A stretch of DNA of 64,000 bases from Corallium rubrum (taxonomy: Eukaryota > Cnidaria > Anthozoa > Scleralcyonacea > Coralliidae): positions 3,354,031 to 3,418,030 of the forward strand of contig OZ036003.1 of the NCBI GenBank assembly GCA_964035015.1, read 5' to 3'. The notes under the pieces were generated by a model. It saw nothing but the letters and a program-made list of their open reading frames with translations, was not told the DNA's origin and did no database searches. Of the stretch, positions 52,602 through 63,118 are shown in pieces. The position numbers and the translations under genes are program-made. Positions within the stretch are counted from its first letter, which is position 1. The number at the start of each line of letters is the position of its first letter.

Positions 52602-55600
52602 ATGAAGTACATTCTCGTTAACTGGACTGCAACCAATGAAACTAGCATCTTGACAGATGAATTTGTTCGTGATAAAAGCATGCTGAAAGACGTCAACAAA
52701 GAAGGAATGATTCGCTTTGGAAAGCTTGGTTGCAAAGAACCGAAGGAAGGATGGAAAGCGTATTTAGGACGAGTTATATTTGTCAATGGTGAGTCTTTTT
52801 GATATTTTAGTAATGGTTAATCTCGATTCTGTAAAGATTTAGTAATTTGGAGAGTTAATTGCACGATTACGATAAATACAATACAGTTTCATAGCATATT
52901 GCCAGCGATGGGGCCATGCGGTAATGCCACAGTCTGTCGTCTGAAACTGCTTATTTTAAAGGCAATTAATCATATTTTCCCAAAGCATTTAATGCTTTTG
53001 ATTACTGACAAAGGTATGCGGGATGTCGAAAGTAAATTGAAAACTTTAAAAGTCTTTACATGTTAATATATGGGCCTGTTAAAATGCTGCTCCCAATCCT
53101 TAGTTTTCTCGTCAATTGGCGGCCATTTTGAATTCATTAGATAAAGAGTTAGAGTCCTCAATTTAAACTGTGATTTATTGTTAGTAGCCTTACACTGTTA
53201 TAGTAAAGAATTTGCAAATTGTGATGTACATAGATATACAGCTCTATCTTTGTTTTGTCTCTGATAGAACGAAAGAAGCTGGTTGAACTGAGGGAGAGAA
53301 CGTTCCTTGGTGAAGTGTCTAGCATAATGGGCGATGGTGAAGGTTACCTTGCATCCAGCCATAGAAACAGAAAGAGGAAGATCTCATCATCTGACTCTGA
53401 ACTCTCATATGATTCATTTACAGAGGAACGAAACTCAAAAGTAAGTATTACACTCTCACATTCCTTGTTGGTTTGTTAGTGTGTGTCAAGATAATTGACT
53501 CTGTAAAGATGACTGAATGAACTTTATTTAATGAGGGAAAGATGTATTAACCAAAAAGGTTATCTAACATCATTGTTTATCAGGCTGTCCACCTCTTAGG
53601 GGTCATTATATGGAGGCGAGTTACCCGGCTAAGCGAGTTACTCAGCTAGCTGCGTGGAAAAAATTGTCCGTTATGTGAAGCTGAGTTACTCGACAAGACA
53701 ACACTTTGGTTCTCATATATGTTTAGTAAAAGAATTAGAGTTCTCGACGGCTGAAGAATGAAAGAAGTGAGAAACAGGTTTCTCACACTCAGTGGTGAGC
53801 CTGGGTCTGGCACATGCTCTTATTGTATGCGCCTTCAGTGAAAGTGTGAGAAACAACAATCCTTTTTCTACATTTTTAGAAAAAGATTGCAGATGCTAAA
53901 AATGCTGCCCAAAACAGAGCATTCAAAGACATTATAGACAGGATGGACCCAGAATCAGAGTATGAGCCTGAACAGATGGAATCTAAGCAGGAATTGAAAG
54001 AAAAACTTATGGAGGTGGAAAAGGAGTTGGCTAAAGAAAGAAGCTTGGTGAAGCAGCTACAAAATGCAAATCTTATGCTTCAAAAACGTGAGTAAATCCA
54101 TTAGTAAAATTTATTTAAAGCATTCTCTGACCAATTATAAATGTTCCTATAAGCTTTCGGTTACCAGACTGTAACCTTCAATGGGTAGATATAATAAAAA
54201 TAGAATAAGATTAATCTATTTACAGTATATACAAACAAACAAGTGATGAAAGGTGGGCATGAGTAATTAGCAGTGTCAATATTACTTTTGAAGTAAAATG
54301 GGTCATTCCAGAAAAGATCCATACCTCCCCACAGAGGAAATTTGTGCCATCCGGGGAGGGGAGGGGGGTAAATCTACTTCTGATAATAGTAAAATGTACT
54401 AGGACGTCCGAAGGGGGGAGGGGGTCAATTTCACATTTCCTCTGTGGGGGAGGTGTTGATGTTTTCTGGAATGACCCAATGGTGTATCACCAGAACATTT
54501 ACACCATTTTACATTACATGTACTTCAAAAGTAATATTGACACCACTAATTACTCACTCCCTCACATTCAGTATACTGTATATAGATGGTAATAAATGCC
54601 TATGAAGTTGCTTAACTAAGGTTTATTAAACCAATATTTGGCAGGGTCTTAAAAATAATTTCACACTCACGATTATTCTTAGCCCAAATTTATGTGTTGA
54701 TCATTTGAGTGTGAAGTAAGTGTCAAATATAAGTTTTAATTGATATTACAATTCACTCATTTAATCAGCACTATCACTTAAAAAATGTTTATTTTCTTAA
54801 CAGATCTCCCAGATCTTTTAAAGCAAACATGCAACAAGGCCATTACAGAATGCATTGTTGCCGACAGAAAGAACAATTCAAAAATTCAGCACAGCCCTTC
54901 TTCACTTAACCAACAATCACGTAAACCTTTACTTGGACAACGACCAGGCAGTCCTTACCCACTCAGCCAGCAACCATGTAGCCCTACAGTATTCTGTGAA
55001 ATGGACCAGTCCTCGACTCCTCACTCAACACAGAGATATTCAACAGAAAGTTCAATTGCTAAACCTAAGCGAGTGGGCCTGGAAGCAATTTCCATGTGCA
55101 GACCCTCCAAGGACATCGAGAGTGATGATCACACTAGCAGTGGTTATTCCGATGGTCAACAGAGTTCCTCAACCTGCCCTGATGACCCACTTCCACCTCT
55201 GTCGGTAAGTTGACAACCGCGCATTTATTTTAGTTATTTTATTAGAAAAGTATTTTATATTAGAAATGCAAAATATGTGCCTCGCCACATGTTCTACACA
55301 TTTTTAATAAATACTATATCTTGTATCATTGAGCTGGCAGCTGAAAGTTTGCAGATTTATTTTTAGTTATATGTATTATTACCATTTTATTTATGTTCTC
55401 ACAGTTTTAACCATTGTTTGTTTCAGAACTTTGCGGACTCTATCCAGGTGTCAGAAATTATGAATGCAAGAAGTGAAAGAAAAATGACAATGATTTTGAT
55501 GTACATTTTATTTGAAAGAAAGGTCCTTGCATCCTCATCTGTCACTGGGAAAAGCAAGGAAGGTCGCCCTGCATTGGATCGTCAGAAAGTCCAATTAATC

Positions 55601-55848
55601 ATATGTAAGTTTTAGTTGATTTTTAAATATTGGTTAACGGTAATTGCTTGGTCACTAACACATGTGTTTATCAATAGATGTCTATGAACTTTATGTAGTA
55701 ATAGCTTTTTTGTATTCATTTCATAGTCCATGTGCTCAAACGATTCCCAAAGGCTACTCCAACAACAGTTAAGGCTGCCATGGCACAAAAGTGCAAGGAT
55801 GAAAGAAACGCTACTGAAAGTAGGAAGCTAAAAGCTGAAAAAGACTAA
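52602..55848 (+). CDS. Coiled-coil and BEN-domain-like protein (six exons, 422 residues)
   Basis: Exons 52602-52788, 53268-53440, 53880-54087, 54804-55204, 55427-55604 and 55727-55848. Every junction is AG/GT and phases agree, giving an uninterrupted frame from ATG 52602 to TAA 55848. The N-terminus has MKYILVNWTATNETSILTDE and GKLGCKEPKEGWKAYLGRVI; exon 3 forms a coiled coil (QELKEKLMEVEKELAKERS); exon 4 is Ser/Pro/Gln-rich and likely disordered. Exons 5-6 (residues about 324-422) resemble a BEN domain: SERKMTMILMYILFERKVL, GRPALDRQKVQLII, HVLKRFPKATPTTVKAAMAQ. BEN domains bind DNA or chromatin. It is the only intact gene in the transposon and is divergent from the transposase, so a TnpA-like role is proposed. 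It could instead be a captured host gene. Confidence 0.75.
54213..54588. repeat. Nested MITEs in intron 3 of the BEN-like gene
   Basis: The inner repeat 54300-54477 has ends GGGTCATTCCAGAAAA and its inverse. It lies inside a second inverted repeat whose arms share GTGTCAATATTACTTTTGAA and its inverse. Both lie between exons 3 and 4, leaving splice sites intact. Confidence 0.75.
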
Positions 55849-56049
55849 CTGATCTTACTTATGATCTTATTCATGCATCAATTGTAAATTAGTCTTTCGG
55901 GCCTCGCTTGTGTGTCTGTAATTCAAGAGAATATTTGCTCCCAATTGAGGCCAGAAAGGGTAATTTAGATGCACATAAAAGAATATTATTTTAAATCAGT
56001 CTACATTATGAAAGTAATATTTGGCATTTCACTTGATTAAACTGGATGT

Positions 56050-56328
56050 TGTAGGTAATTTAGGTGAAGGAAAATTTCGAGTATAGATTATATACAATTC
56101 TACTCTCGGCATTACAACATTATATATATGTATATAGAACTTGTGGCCACGCTCTTGGCAACAGCTTCCGTAGCTCAGTGGTCAGAGCACTGCACTAGCA
56201 TCACAGGGTCGTGGGTTCAATTCCTAGCCAGAAGGCCTTGATGTTGCATTTTTTGCAACTGGTCCCGGTTTGGTCTTAAAATGTATATAATCTACACTCG
56301 AAATTTTCCTTCACCCAAATTACCTACA
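56050..56328. repeat. MITE with a tRNA-like core
   Basis: Ends TGTAGGTAATTTAGGTGAAG and its near-exact inverse, arms about 46 bp. The core at about 56163-56235 has an A box (TAGCTCAGTGGTCAGAGC), a loop CTAGCAT (anticodon position AGC, alanine-like) and a B box (GGTTCAATTCC). The stems are imperfect. A tRNA-derived SINE inside a MITE is likely; a functional tRNA is unlikely. Confidence 0.65.
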
Positions 56329-56524
56329 TTATGAAAGGTCTATGTTATACTGTATCATATAATTTATTCTATATATTTTATTCCATATTTCATATTTGTC
56401 TTGTGTTATATTTGTTATATCACAGGTATATTATAATAAATTTTCAAACTTCCCTGTATTTAGATGGTATTGGTTTAGTGTGTAGCTTCATCATGTATAA
56501 TTTTACACTCAAACGTAATTTAAT

Positions 56525-56763
56525 AGTTTTGAAACATGTGATTCCACACATGTTAAACTTCACATATGTTATATTTCACATGGTTTCACATGTGAAATTT
56601 AACATGGGGAATATCACATGTTCCAAAATCACATGTTAAATTTCACACATGTTAAACTTCACATATGTTAAGTTTCACATGGTTTCACATGTGGAATATC
56701 ACATGTTCCAAAATCATATGTTAAATTTCACACATGTGAAATCATGTGGAATTTTTGTAAGGG
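56525..56763. repeat. Right subterminal repeat array and terminal inverted repeat
   Basis: About fifteen CACATGTG, CACACATG, TTCACATATG or ATCACATG motifs, partly organised as a tandem unit of about 100 bp (TTAAACTTCACATATGTTA recurs), followed by the 20-bp terminus. Confidence 0.85.
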
Positions 56764-57154
56764 AAATGATGTTGGAAGAGATGCAGGTAAAATTATGCTG
56801 AATAACAAAATTATATTTAGGTCCCAAAATACATGTAGCGGAGTTAAGAAAGGAACACGTGTAACAACGGGTACGGGAGCAAGAAAAAGTACCCGCTGGT
56901 GCCAATAGATTTTTTCTAAGGGCACTACGCACCAAACCATCACGAATATTTTTATTACGCCGAAAAGAGATTAACGGGTTGTCGGTTAAAATACCTGACG
57001 TTTCAGGATCATTCTTTAGGATATGGAAATTGTGGCTATCATTAGTTATCATTAGTTGAAAGGATGAAATGTGAGAACTAATGGTATTTTAGTATCAGAA
57101 ACTCTTTCTAAAGGTTGTTTTAAAGTGTCAGGACGAGGAATACTAGATGCTTTG
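56764..57154 (-). pseudogene. Penelope-like element, connector between RT and endonuclease
   Basis: Minus strand: SSIPRPDTLKQPLERVSDTK, IPLVLTFHPFN, then after a 10-bp micro-duplication (CTAATGATAA/CTAATGATAG) that shifts the frame, NPLISFRRNKNIRDGLVRSA, then CSRTRCYTCSF and NFTCISSNII, which abuts the 10.7-kb transposon. The cysteine-rich CCYTC-type part normally precedes the GIY-YIG domain. Confidence 0.8.
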
Positions 57155-57313
57155 TATAGTATCCATGCAAACACAATATATACAGATTCCAATAAGCGTT
57201 CGTTTATTATTCCCTTTCTGTCCTCGTGTCTCACTCGCTTACTTCTCCCTCGCGATCAGTCCCTCACGTGACAGAGTCAACGACGCGGTTAGTTATTAAC
57301 AAGCAACACTATA
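57155..57313 (-). repeat. 3' LTR
   Basis: 159 bp, two substitutions from the 5' LTR (CAGATTCC against CAAATTCC; GCGGTTAG against GCAGTTAG). Confidence 0.92.
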
Positions 57314-57667
57314 TCCCTCATCTATTTAGATAGTTATCCTTAACTTAAAATCAACATAGCTATACAATATATAGTCTTTTGTTCGTTTGTTTATGTTCTC
57401 TGCATGTCACTACTTCAGAACAAAATCCTTAAGATGTGCAGGCAACCTGCGCTCTCTTGTCAATCTTGCTGGAGTTGAACATGTTGGACGCTTTTCCTTT
57501 TGATCTAGAGTGTCCTTGTCTTTGTCACTCTGTGGCTGTTGTTTGGTGCTTTGTTTCGGAATCTTTTGGACTATTGAAACATTACGCATAATGCATGGTT
57601 CTTCCCCACGTTTCAAGATGACGCTTGACCCCTTTTTCTTGATCACAACATATGGTTCCGGATCATA

Positions 57668-58333
57668 TCACAAAGACAGTTTGTCTTTCTTTTGTTGTTG
57701 CAGGAGGACGGTATGCCCCTCCTCTATTGTAGAGAATTTTGCATTCTGTATTTTGTCGGCATAGTTCTTTGCTCGGTGTTTGTAATGTCGATCTCGTTCG
57801 CAGGCATCTTCCAACGTACGTTTTGGCTCTTGTGCGTTGATCTGAGGCAGTTTCGTTTTGATGGGTCGTCCAAATAACAGTTCAGCAGGGAAAATGCCAG
57901 TTGAAATATGTGGTGTTGCTCTGTAGATCATTAGGAATCTAGGCAATTCGTGTTTCCAGTTGCGACCTTCCGTGTGTGCAGCTCTGATGGCTTTTTCCAT
58001 GGTTTTATTGAACCGCTCTACAATGGCGTTCGCTGAGGGCCAGTACGGAGTTATGTATTGTTGTTTGATGCCACAACTCTCCAGGTACGACTTGAATTCT
58101 TGAGAAATGAATCGGGGACCATTGTCCGATATGATTTCTGCTGGGTAGCTGAACTGTGCGAATAACTTTTCCAAAGGATGAATAATGGTGGTTGCTGTGG
58201 TGTTTGATATGATTTCAACGGCTGGCCAGCGAGAACAGGCATCCACCACGACTAATAATGATTCTCCAGTGGGAAACGACCCACATAGGTCGATATGAAG
58301 GTTTTGCCAAGGCTGGGTAGGCATCGTGGACAT
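57668..58333 (-). pseudogene. LTR element integrase domain
   Basis: Core motifs in order: LHIDLCGSF (first D), EIISDNGPRF (second D) and ANAIVERFNKTM (catalytic E), followed by FLMIYRATPHISTGIFPAEL, typical of gypsy integrases. It would insert element cDNA. The upstream zinc-binding segment (58334-58530) is out of frame with both neighbours. Confidence 0.88.
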
Positions 58334-58530
58334 CCGGAGTGGCTATGGGGTGATCTTTGAACCTTGAGCTTGGCATGGTAGGCATCGGCTAATCATGGTT
58401 TCAACAGCCTTATCTATTCCAGGCCACCAAACTTTTGGCGTAGGAGCTGTTAATTAGTCTTTACAACACCCTGGTGACCTTGATGGCTTAGCTCTAGCGT
58501 AGGCTTTTGCAGCTGGCTTGGTATGACGAT

Positions 58531-59835
58531 TCATGTTCCGCGAAGTATGATATTGTTCTGTATTGACAGTTCCTGTCTCACGTTGAAATACGGCCTAATG
58601 TTCTGATCATTCGGCCATTGGTTGGATGTGATGCACTCAGTAAATGACTGATCTGTGAGTGGTAATCGGGAAAGGACATCAGCTGGGTTTTCGGGACCAG
58701 GAATATGGATGATAGTAAATCGGTAAGGCTGCAAGCGGAGAGCCCAACGCTCGATTCTGGCAGGAGGTTTCCCTTTGGGGCTGTATATTATCTCCAGAGG
58801 CTTGTGGTCGGTATACAGGGTGAACTCGCTACCACATAGATAGATGTGAAATTTCTCACACCCCCAAACCACTGCAAGAGCCTTCTTTTCCGTCTGGGAA
58901 TATCGACGCTCGACGTCAGACAATGTGCGGCTTGCATAGGCTACAGGTCTTGTTGTTCCTTGTTGGGTCTGGGTCAGTACCGCTCCGAGTACCGCTCCGA
59001 GCCCAACAGGGCTGGCATCGACTCGTAGCTGAGTTGGAGCTGATGGGTCGTAGTGTGCCATAACATGTGGACTGGTGAGGAGGTTCTTCAGTGCATCGAA
59101 AGCATTCTGGTGAACAGTGTTCCATCGCCATGGGCTGCCTTTGCGGGTGAGTAGGCGTAGCGGCTCTGCGACAGTTGCAAAGTCAGGGATGAAACGTGAA
59201 CAATATGTCACAAGCCCCCAAAAACTTCGGACTTCAGCTGCATTAACAGGTGATCAGGCTTCGCGGATAGCATCCACTTTCTTGGTATCAGGCCTGACAC
59301 CATTTGATGATACTTCGAATCCAAAGAAGGTCAGCTTGTTAACACCAAATATGCATCTCTCTCTGTTGAGAGTGAGGCCTTTCTCTTGCAGTCGCTGCAG
59401 CACCTTGGCAAGGTGTTGGTCGTGCCCTTCCTTGTTTCTGCCGAAAACAATGATGTCATCAGATATGTCCCTTGTACCCGGGCATCCTTGCAAAGCTTGT
59501 TGGATGATGTGTTGGTAAATCTCGGGTGCTGAGGTAACTCCGAACATCAAACGCGTGTATTGATACAAACCATTGTGGGTAACAAAGGTCGTAATTGGTC
59601 TTGAATCAGGATGTAGCTCGATCTGATGGTATCCCCATCGCAAATCTAGCTTGGAATAGGCTGTAGAATCCTTGTAGTTCCTGCAGGGTCTCTTCAACAG
59701 TAGGGATCGGATGTCGTTCTCGAATGATCGCGGTATTTGCTTGTCGCATGTCCACACAGACACGAATGTCACCGTTGGGTTTTGGAACTGCAACGAGGGG
59801 AGACACCCACGGGGTTGGACCATCCGTTGGTTCAA
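58531..59835 (-). pseudogene. LTR element reverse transcriptase (C-terminal part) and RNase H
   Basis: From about 59680 the frame reads AYSKLDLRWGYHQIELHP, TSAPEIYQHIIQQ, and ISDDIIVFG (catalytic YxDD-box position with S in place of Y). Then after an in-frame TGA at 59254 it continues TYCSRFIPDF and the RNase H part: RVDASPVGLGAVL, YSQTEKKALAVVWGCEKFHI, YTDHKPLEIIY. A one-base lesion near 59670 separates it from the upstream RT segment. Confidence 0.88.
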
Positions 59836-60380
59836 TTATTCCAAGTGTTTCAAGCTCTTCTAGTTTTTTTTGAACTGCTTTACGAATGTGGAATGGAATG
59901 CGCCGCTGAGGTTGGGCAACTGGCTGTACGGAATGGTCGATGTGGAGCTCTAGTTCGAAGTCTTTGAGCTTTCCAATTCCATCGAATACTTGCGGATTAT
60001 TGCGAGCTAACTCATCTACATTGGTTTCTTCTTGGATAAGTATTTCCTGCACTGGATGAACATCATCATGTTCATGGAAGAAACCAAGAGCAATTGCTGT
60101 TTGACGGCCGAGGAGTGATCCAGAATCTTCATTCGCAACAACGATGAAGGTAGCATACGTGTTCATTTGGTCGTGTGAGATCTGACAGGAAAATGAACCT
60201 TGAATAGGTAACGGCGTTGTTGATCCATATGGAAACAATCGTAAAGGTGTATGGACAAGTGTTATTTTGTTGTTGTTGTTGTTCACCTGGGCAAGAGTTG
60301 ATTGTCAAGCACATTGACGCTTGCCCCTGAATCAACGATAAGGTCAACTGGAATATTGTCGATTCTTACTGTCGCATCTG
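59606..60380 (-). pseudogene. LTR element protease and N-terminal reverse transcriptase
   Basis: The protease active site VDLIVDSGASVNVLDNQLLP lies near 60300-60360. A one-base shift then leads to a frame from 60286 with GSLLGRQTAIALG (protease C-terminal motif), IRKAVQKKLEELETLGIIEP, WVSPLVAVPKPNGDIRVCVD and MRQANTAIIRERHPIPTVEE. The frame is lost at about 59670. Confidence 0.85.
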
Positions 60381-60510
60381 GCATCTTGCCATTGTTACCA
60401 AGTGCAAAGACGTATTCTTCCTTAGATGAACTTTGGTCGTGTACTGGAAGTGGTTTGCCATGTACATATCGGATTTCACTTTGCTTGTAAATTTCATTTT
60501 GGTTGTTTTG

Positions 60511-61341
60511 TCATTGTGCGGTCTTATCGTCACGACGGGTTGACTCTGCTTGATTCTCTCTTCTTGGTTGTCGACATGCTCTCGCGAAATGTCCCTGTTT
60601 TAGGCAATTATTGCAAGTCTTTCCTTGTGCGGGGCAATAACGATCTTTGGCGCGATGTCCAGCATTACCACAACAATAGCAGACAATATGCGTGTTTAAC
60701 TGACCTAACTGTTGTTGTCCTTGTTTCTTTGTTGGGTTTGAAAAACGAGTTGATCTAGATTGTTCACGAATAAAGCTAATGTCCTTGTCGATGTTTCTAG
60801 AACTGTCGGTTTCCATCTGAGACGCTTGTCGTTCAGATGCCTCGAGGGAACGACCAATTGTAATGGCGGTTTCAAGAGTAAGAGTTGTTTCTTGAAGAAG
60901 TCGTCGTCTCAAACGGCTGGACGAGCAGTGGTCGACAATCTGGTCATAAATCATGTCGTTAGGGTTATCGTATTCACAAAATTTCACTTTGTGCTTCAAA
61001 CGTGTTATAAACTGTTCAATTGTTTCTCAGGGTTGCTGAGTTGTTTGGCGAAAATTGTGGCGCTCGAAGGGAATATTTTTCTGCAGCTCAAAATAAACAG
61101 TGAGTTTGGCGAGGGCCGTGTCTAAATCATTCCCGGTATCTTCGAGAGTTTCAAATATATCTTGTACATCTGAACCTGCCAGATGAAGTAAGACGGCACG
61201 TTGTTGTTTCTTTTCGGTTATTCCTGAAGCCGCGAGATAATATTCTAGAGATTTGACCCATTTTCGCCATCGTTGTGCTATTGTTGATGTGTCATCGACA
61301 CTAAAAGGTGGTACTTTAGGTAGATCAAGTACTTTAACCAT
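60511..61341 (-). pseudogene. LTR element gag-like protein with two zinc knuckles
   Basis: ATG at 61341 (MVKVLDLPKVPPFSVDDTST). A capsid-like helical region (RWRKWVKSLEYYLAASGI; VYFELQKNIPFERHNF) is followed by an in-frame TGA at 61027-61029 within QQP/ETIEQF. The frame then carries on to CYCCGNAGHRAKDRYCP and CNNCLKQGHFARACRQP, two CCHC-type knuckles. The stop makes this copy defective. Confidence 0.87.
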
Positions 61342-61406
61342 ACCTGTATATGTTGAAAACTTGTAGAAAACACACTTCAAAATCCGTTGTTATCCTCGTC
61401 GCCAGT

Positions 61407-61565
61407 TATAGTATCCATGCAAACACAATATATACAAATTCCAATAAGCGTTCGTTTATTATTCCCTTTCTGTCCTCGTGTCTCACTCGCTTACTTCTCC
61501 CTCGCGATCAGTCCCTCACGTGACAGAGTCAACGACGCAGTTAGTTATTAACAAGCAACACTATA
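61407..61565 (-). repeat. 5' LTR
   Basis: 159 bp; followed on the minus strand by the primer-binding-site-like sequence at about 61395-61405. Confidence 0.92.
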
Positions 61566-63110
61566 CTTTGTTAATACAGTGTCTAACAGGTGGGTGGGAT
61601 AGCCACGCTGGACAAAAAAGGATCTCATTTCCAAACACTTGGTCTCAAAGTCTTTGTCAACACTGCATAGGCGGCTAAGTCGCAGAAATTGAGAGTATGG
61701 AATAGATTGTTTAGTGTGTTTGGGATGAGAAGATGAAAATAAAAGGTAACTATGTGAATCAGTCAGCTTATAAGATACAGAAGTCATGAGCGAATGATCA
61801 CTAATCGATACCAAGATATCCAGGAACAACACACAGGTTTCACTGATTTCCCATGTGAATTTGATGAGTCCAGGGTGGAAATCGTTAACATAATTAATAA
61901 ATCTCTCTAAATTCACACGCGAGCACGATGCTTTTCCGAAACAATCATCTATGTATCTCTTAAAGAGATCAGGAAAGGGTCCAGTGTATCGTTCAAAGAT
62001 TTGTTTTTCAACATAACCAACAAATAAGTTTGCATAGCTAGGGCCCATTTTGGTACCCATTGCTACTCCACTAATCTGTTGGTAATGTTCACCATCAAAT
62101 GAAAAATTGTTGAGGGTGAGTACAAGTTCTGCCAAGCGAAGTAATGTAGTGGTGGATGGTTCCAAAAGGGTGCGTTGATTAAAGAAAAACTTCAAAGCTT
62201 CCAGACCATCACGGTGAGGAATGACGGTGTAGAGAGACTTAACATCCATGGTGAAAATGAGTTTACTGGAACTGCTGAAATGTATTTGGTCGAAAATCTG
62301 TAGAGCATGTTTTGTATCTTTGATATAAGAAGGCAACTTCTTTACCAAAGGTAACATAACATTGTCTAAAAAGCTGGAAATGAGTTCAGTAGGACAGCTG
62401 CAAGCTGAGACAATCGGCCTGCCAGGATTGTTAGGTTTATGAATTTTAGGTAAAAAATAGATAACTGGTGTTCTAGGAGTGGTGATCAGGTTGGAGGCAG
62501 AGGCAGGCAATCCACCAGCTTGAATAAGATTGTTAATGGTAGTTTTAACAGTTTTTTGGTGAGTACGGGTGGAATCGGAACGTAACTTAGTGTAAAAGGA
62601 GGCATTGCTGAGTTGACGAAGAGCTTCTTGTCGGTACAAGTCAGATCTCCAGACAACAACGGCACCACCTTTGTCCGCAGGTTTGATGACAACGTCATTA
62701 CGACTACGCAATGATTGAAAAGCTAGAAGTTCCTCTTTATTGAGGTATGAATGGTTTAATCTGTCGATACAAGTCAGATATCCAGACAACAACGGCACCA
62801 CCTTTGTCCGCAGGTTTGATGACAACGTCATTACGACTACGCAATGATTGAAAAGCTAGAAGTTCCTCTTTATTGAGGCGTGAATGCTTTAATCTGTCAA
62901 TTTCATGGTGGCACTGTCGAACAAAAAGATCAAGAGACGAAAATTGGCCTTCTGGTGGAGACCAAGAATACTTTTTAGGGTTGATTTCTTCAAAGACATC
63001 CTTATTAAAGGTGGAGGATTGATTATGAAAATGGGCTTTTAGGCGTAAACGGCGGAAAAAAGCTTCAGTGTCTTCTTTGACTGAAAATAGGGACTTTAAG
63101 CATGCACCAC
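61566..63110 (-). pseudogene. Penelope-like reverse transcriptase
   Basis: The minus-strand frame reads FNKDVFEEINPKKYSWSPPE, SRNDVVIKPADKGGAVVVWR, VIYFLPKIHKPNNPGRPIVS, FTMDVKSLYTVIPHRDGLEA, GVAMGTKMGPSYANLFVGYV and FKRYIDDCFGKA (catalytic YxDD), ending LLDTVLTK at the LTR insertion. These are hallmarks of Penelope-like RTs. A 133-bp tandem duplication at 62635-62895 repeats the IKPADKGG region and disrupts the N-terminal reading. The rest of the protein lies at 57154 and 46079. Confidence 0.9.
62635..62895. repeat. 133-bp tandem duplication within the RT
   Basis: Units start at 62635 and 62768 (TACAAGTCAGAT) and differ at few sites. It duplicates about 44 codons of the Penelope-like RT. 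Confidence 0.9.
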
Positions 63111-63118
63111 GACTACGA

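Larger units (their letters stand above)
46080..56763. mobile_element. EnSpm/CACTA-like DNA transposon, 10.7 kb, with transposase and BEN-like gene
   Basis: Terminal repeats are perfect for 20 bp: CCCTTACAAAAATTCCACAT at 46080 and its inverse ending at 56763. Flanks give a 3-bp duplication AAA (46077-46079 and 56764-56766), and the Penelope reading frame resumes across it. Both subterminal regions are packed with CACATGTG/TTCACATG-type repeats. The cargo is a Tnp2-like transposase (minus) and a BEN-domain-like gene (plus), head to head. Known EnSpm/CACTA elements have 2-3-bp duplications, subterminal repeats and two proteins (transposase TnpD/Tnp2 and DNA-binding TnpA), so the layout fits. 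The termini do not read CACTA. Confidence 0.85.
57155..61565 (-). mobile_element. Ty3/gypsy-type LTR retrotransposon, 4.4 kb
   Basis: Two 159-bp LTRs (57155-57313 and 61407-61565) differ at two positions. A 5-bp duplication CTTTG lies at 57150-57154 and 61566-61570. Minus-strand order is gag, protease, RT, RNase H, integrase. A primer-binding-site-like TGGCGACGAGG follows the 5' LTR and a purine tract GATGAGGGA precedes the 3' LTR. Coding regions carry stops and frameshifts, so the copy is not autonomous. LTR ends are TATAGT..ACTATA rather than TG..CA. Confidence 0.92.

Noticed and set aside
54785-55213. Exon 4 of the BEN-like gene in a second open frame (54855-55208)
   Set aside because: The alternative frame does not join flanking exons in phase; the chosen frame matches phases on both sides.
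56160-56236. Functional tRNA gene
   Set aside because: Anticodon and acceptor stems have mismatches, and it sits in a MITE; more likely a SINE-derived sequence.
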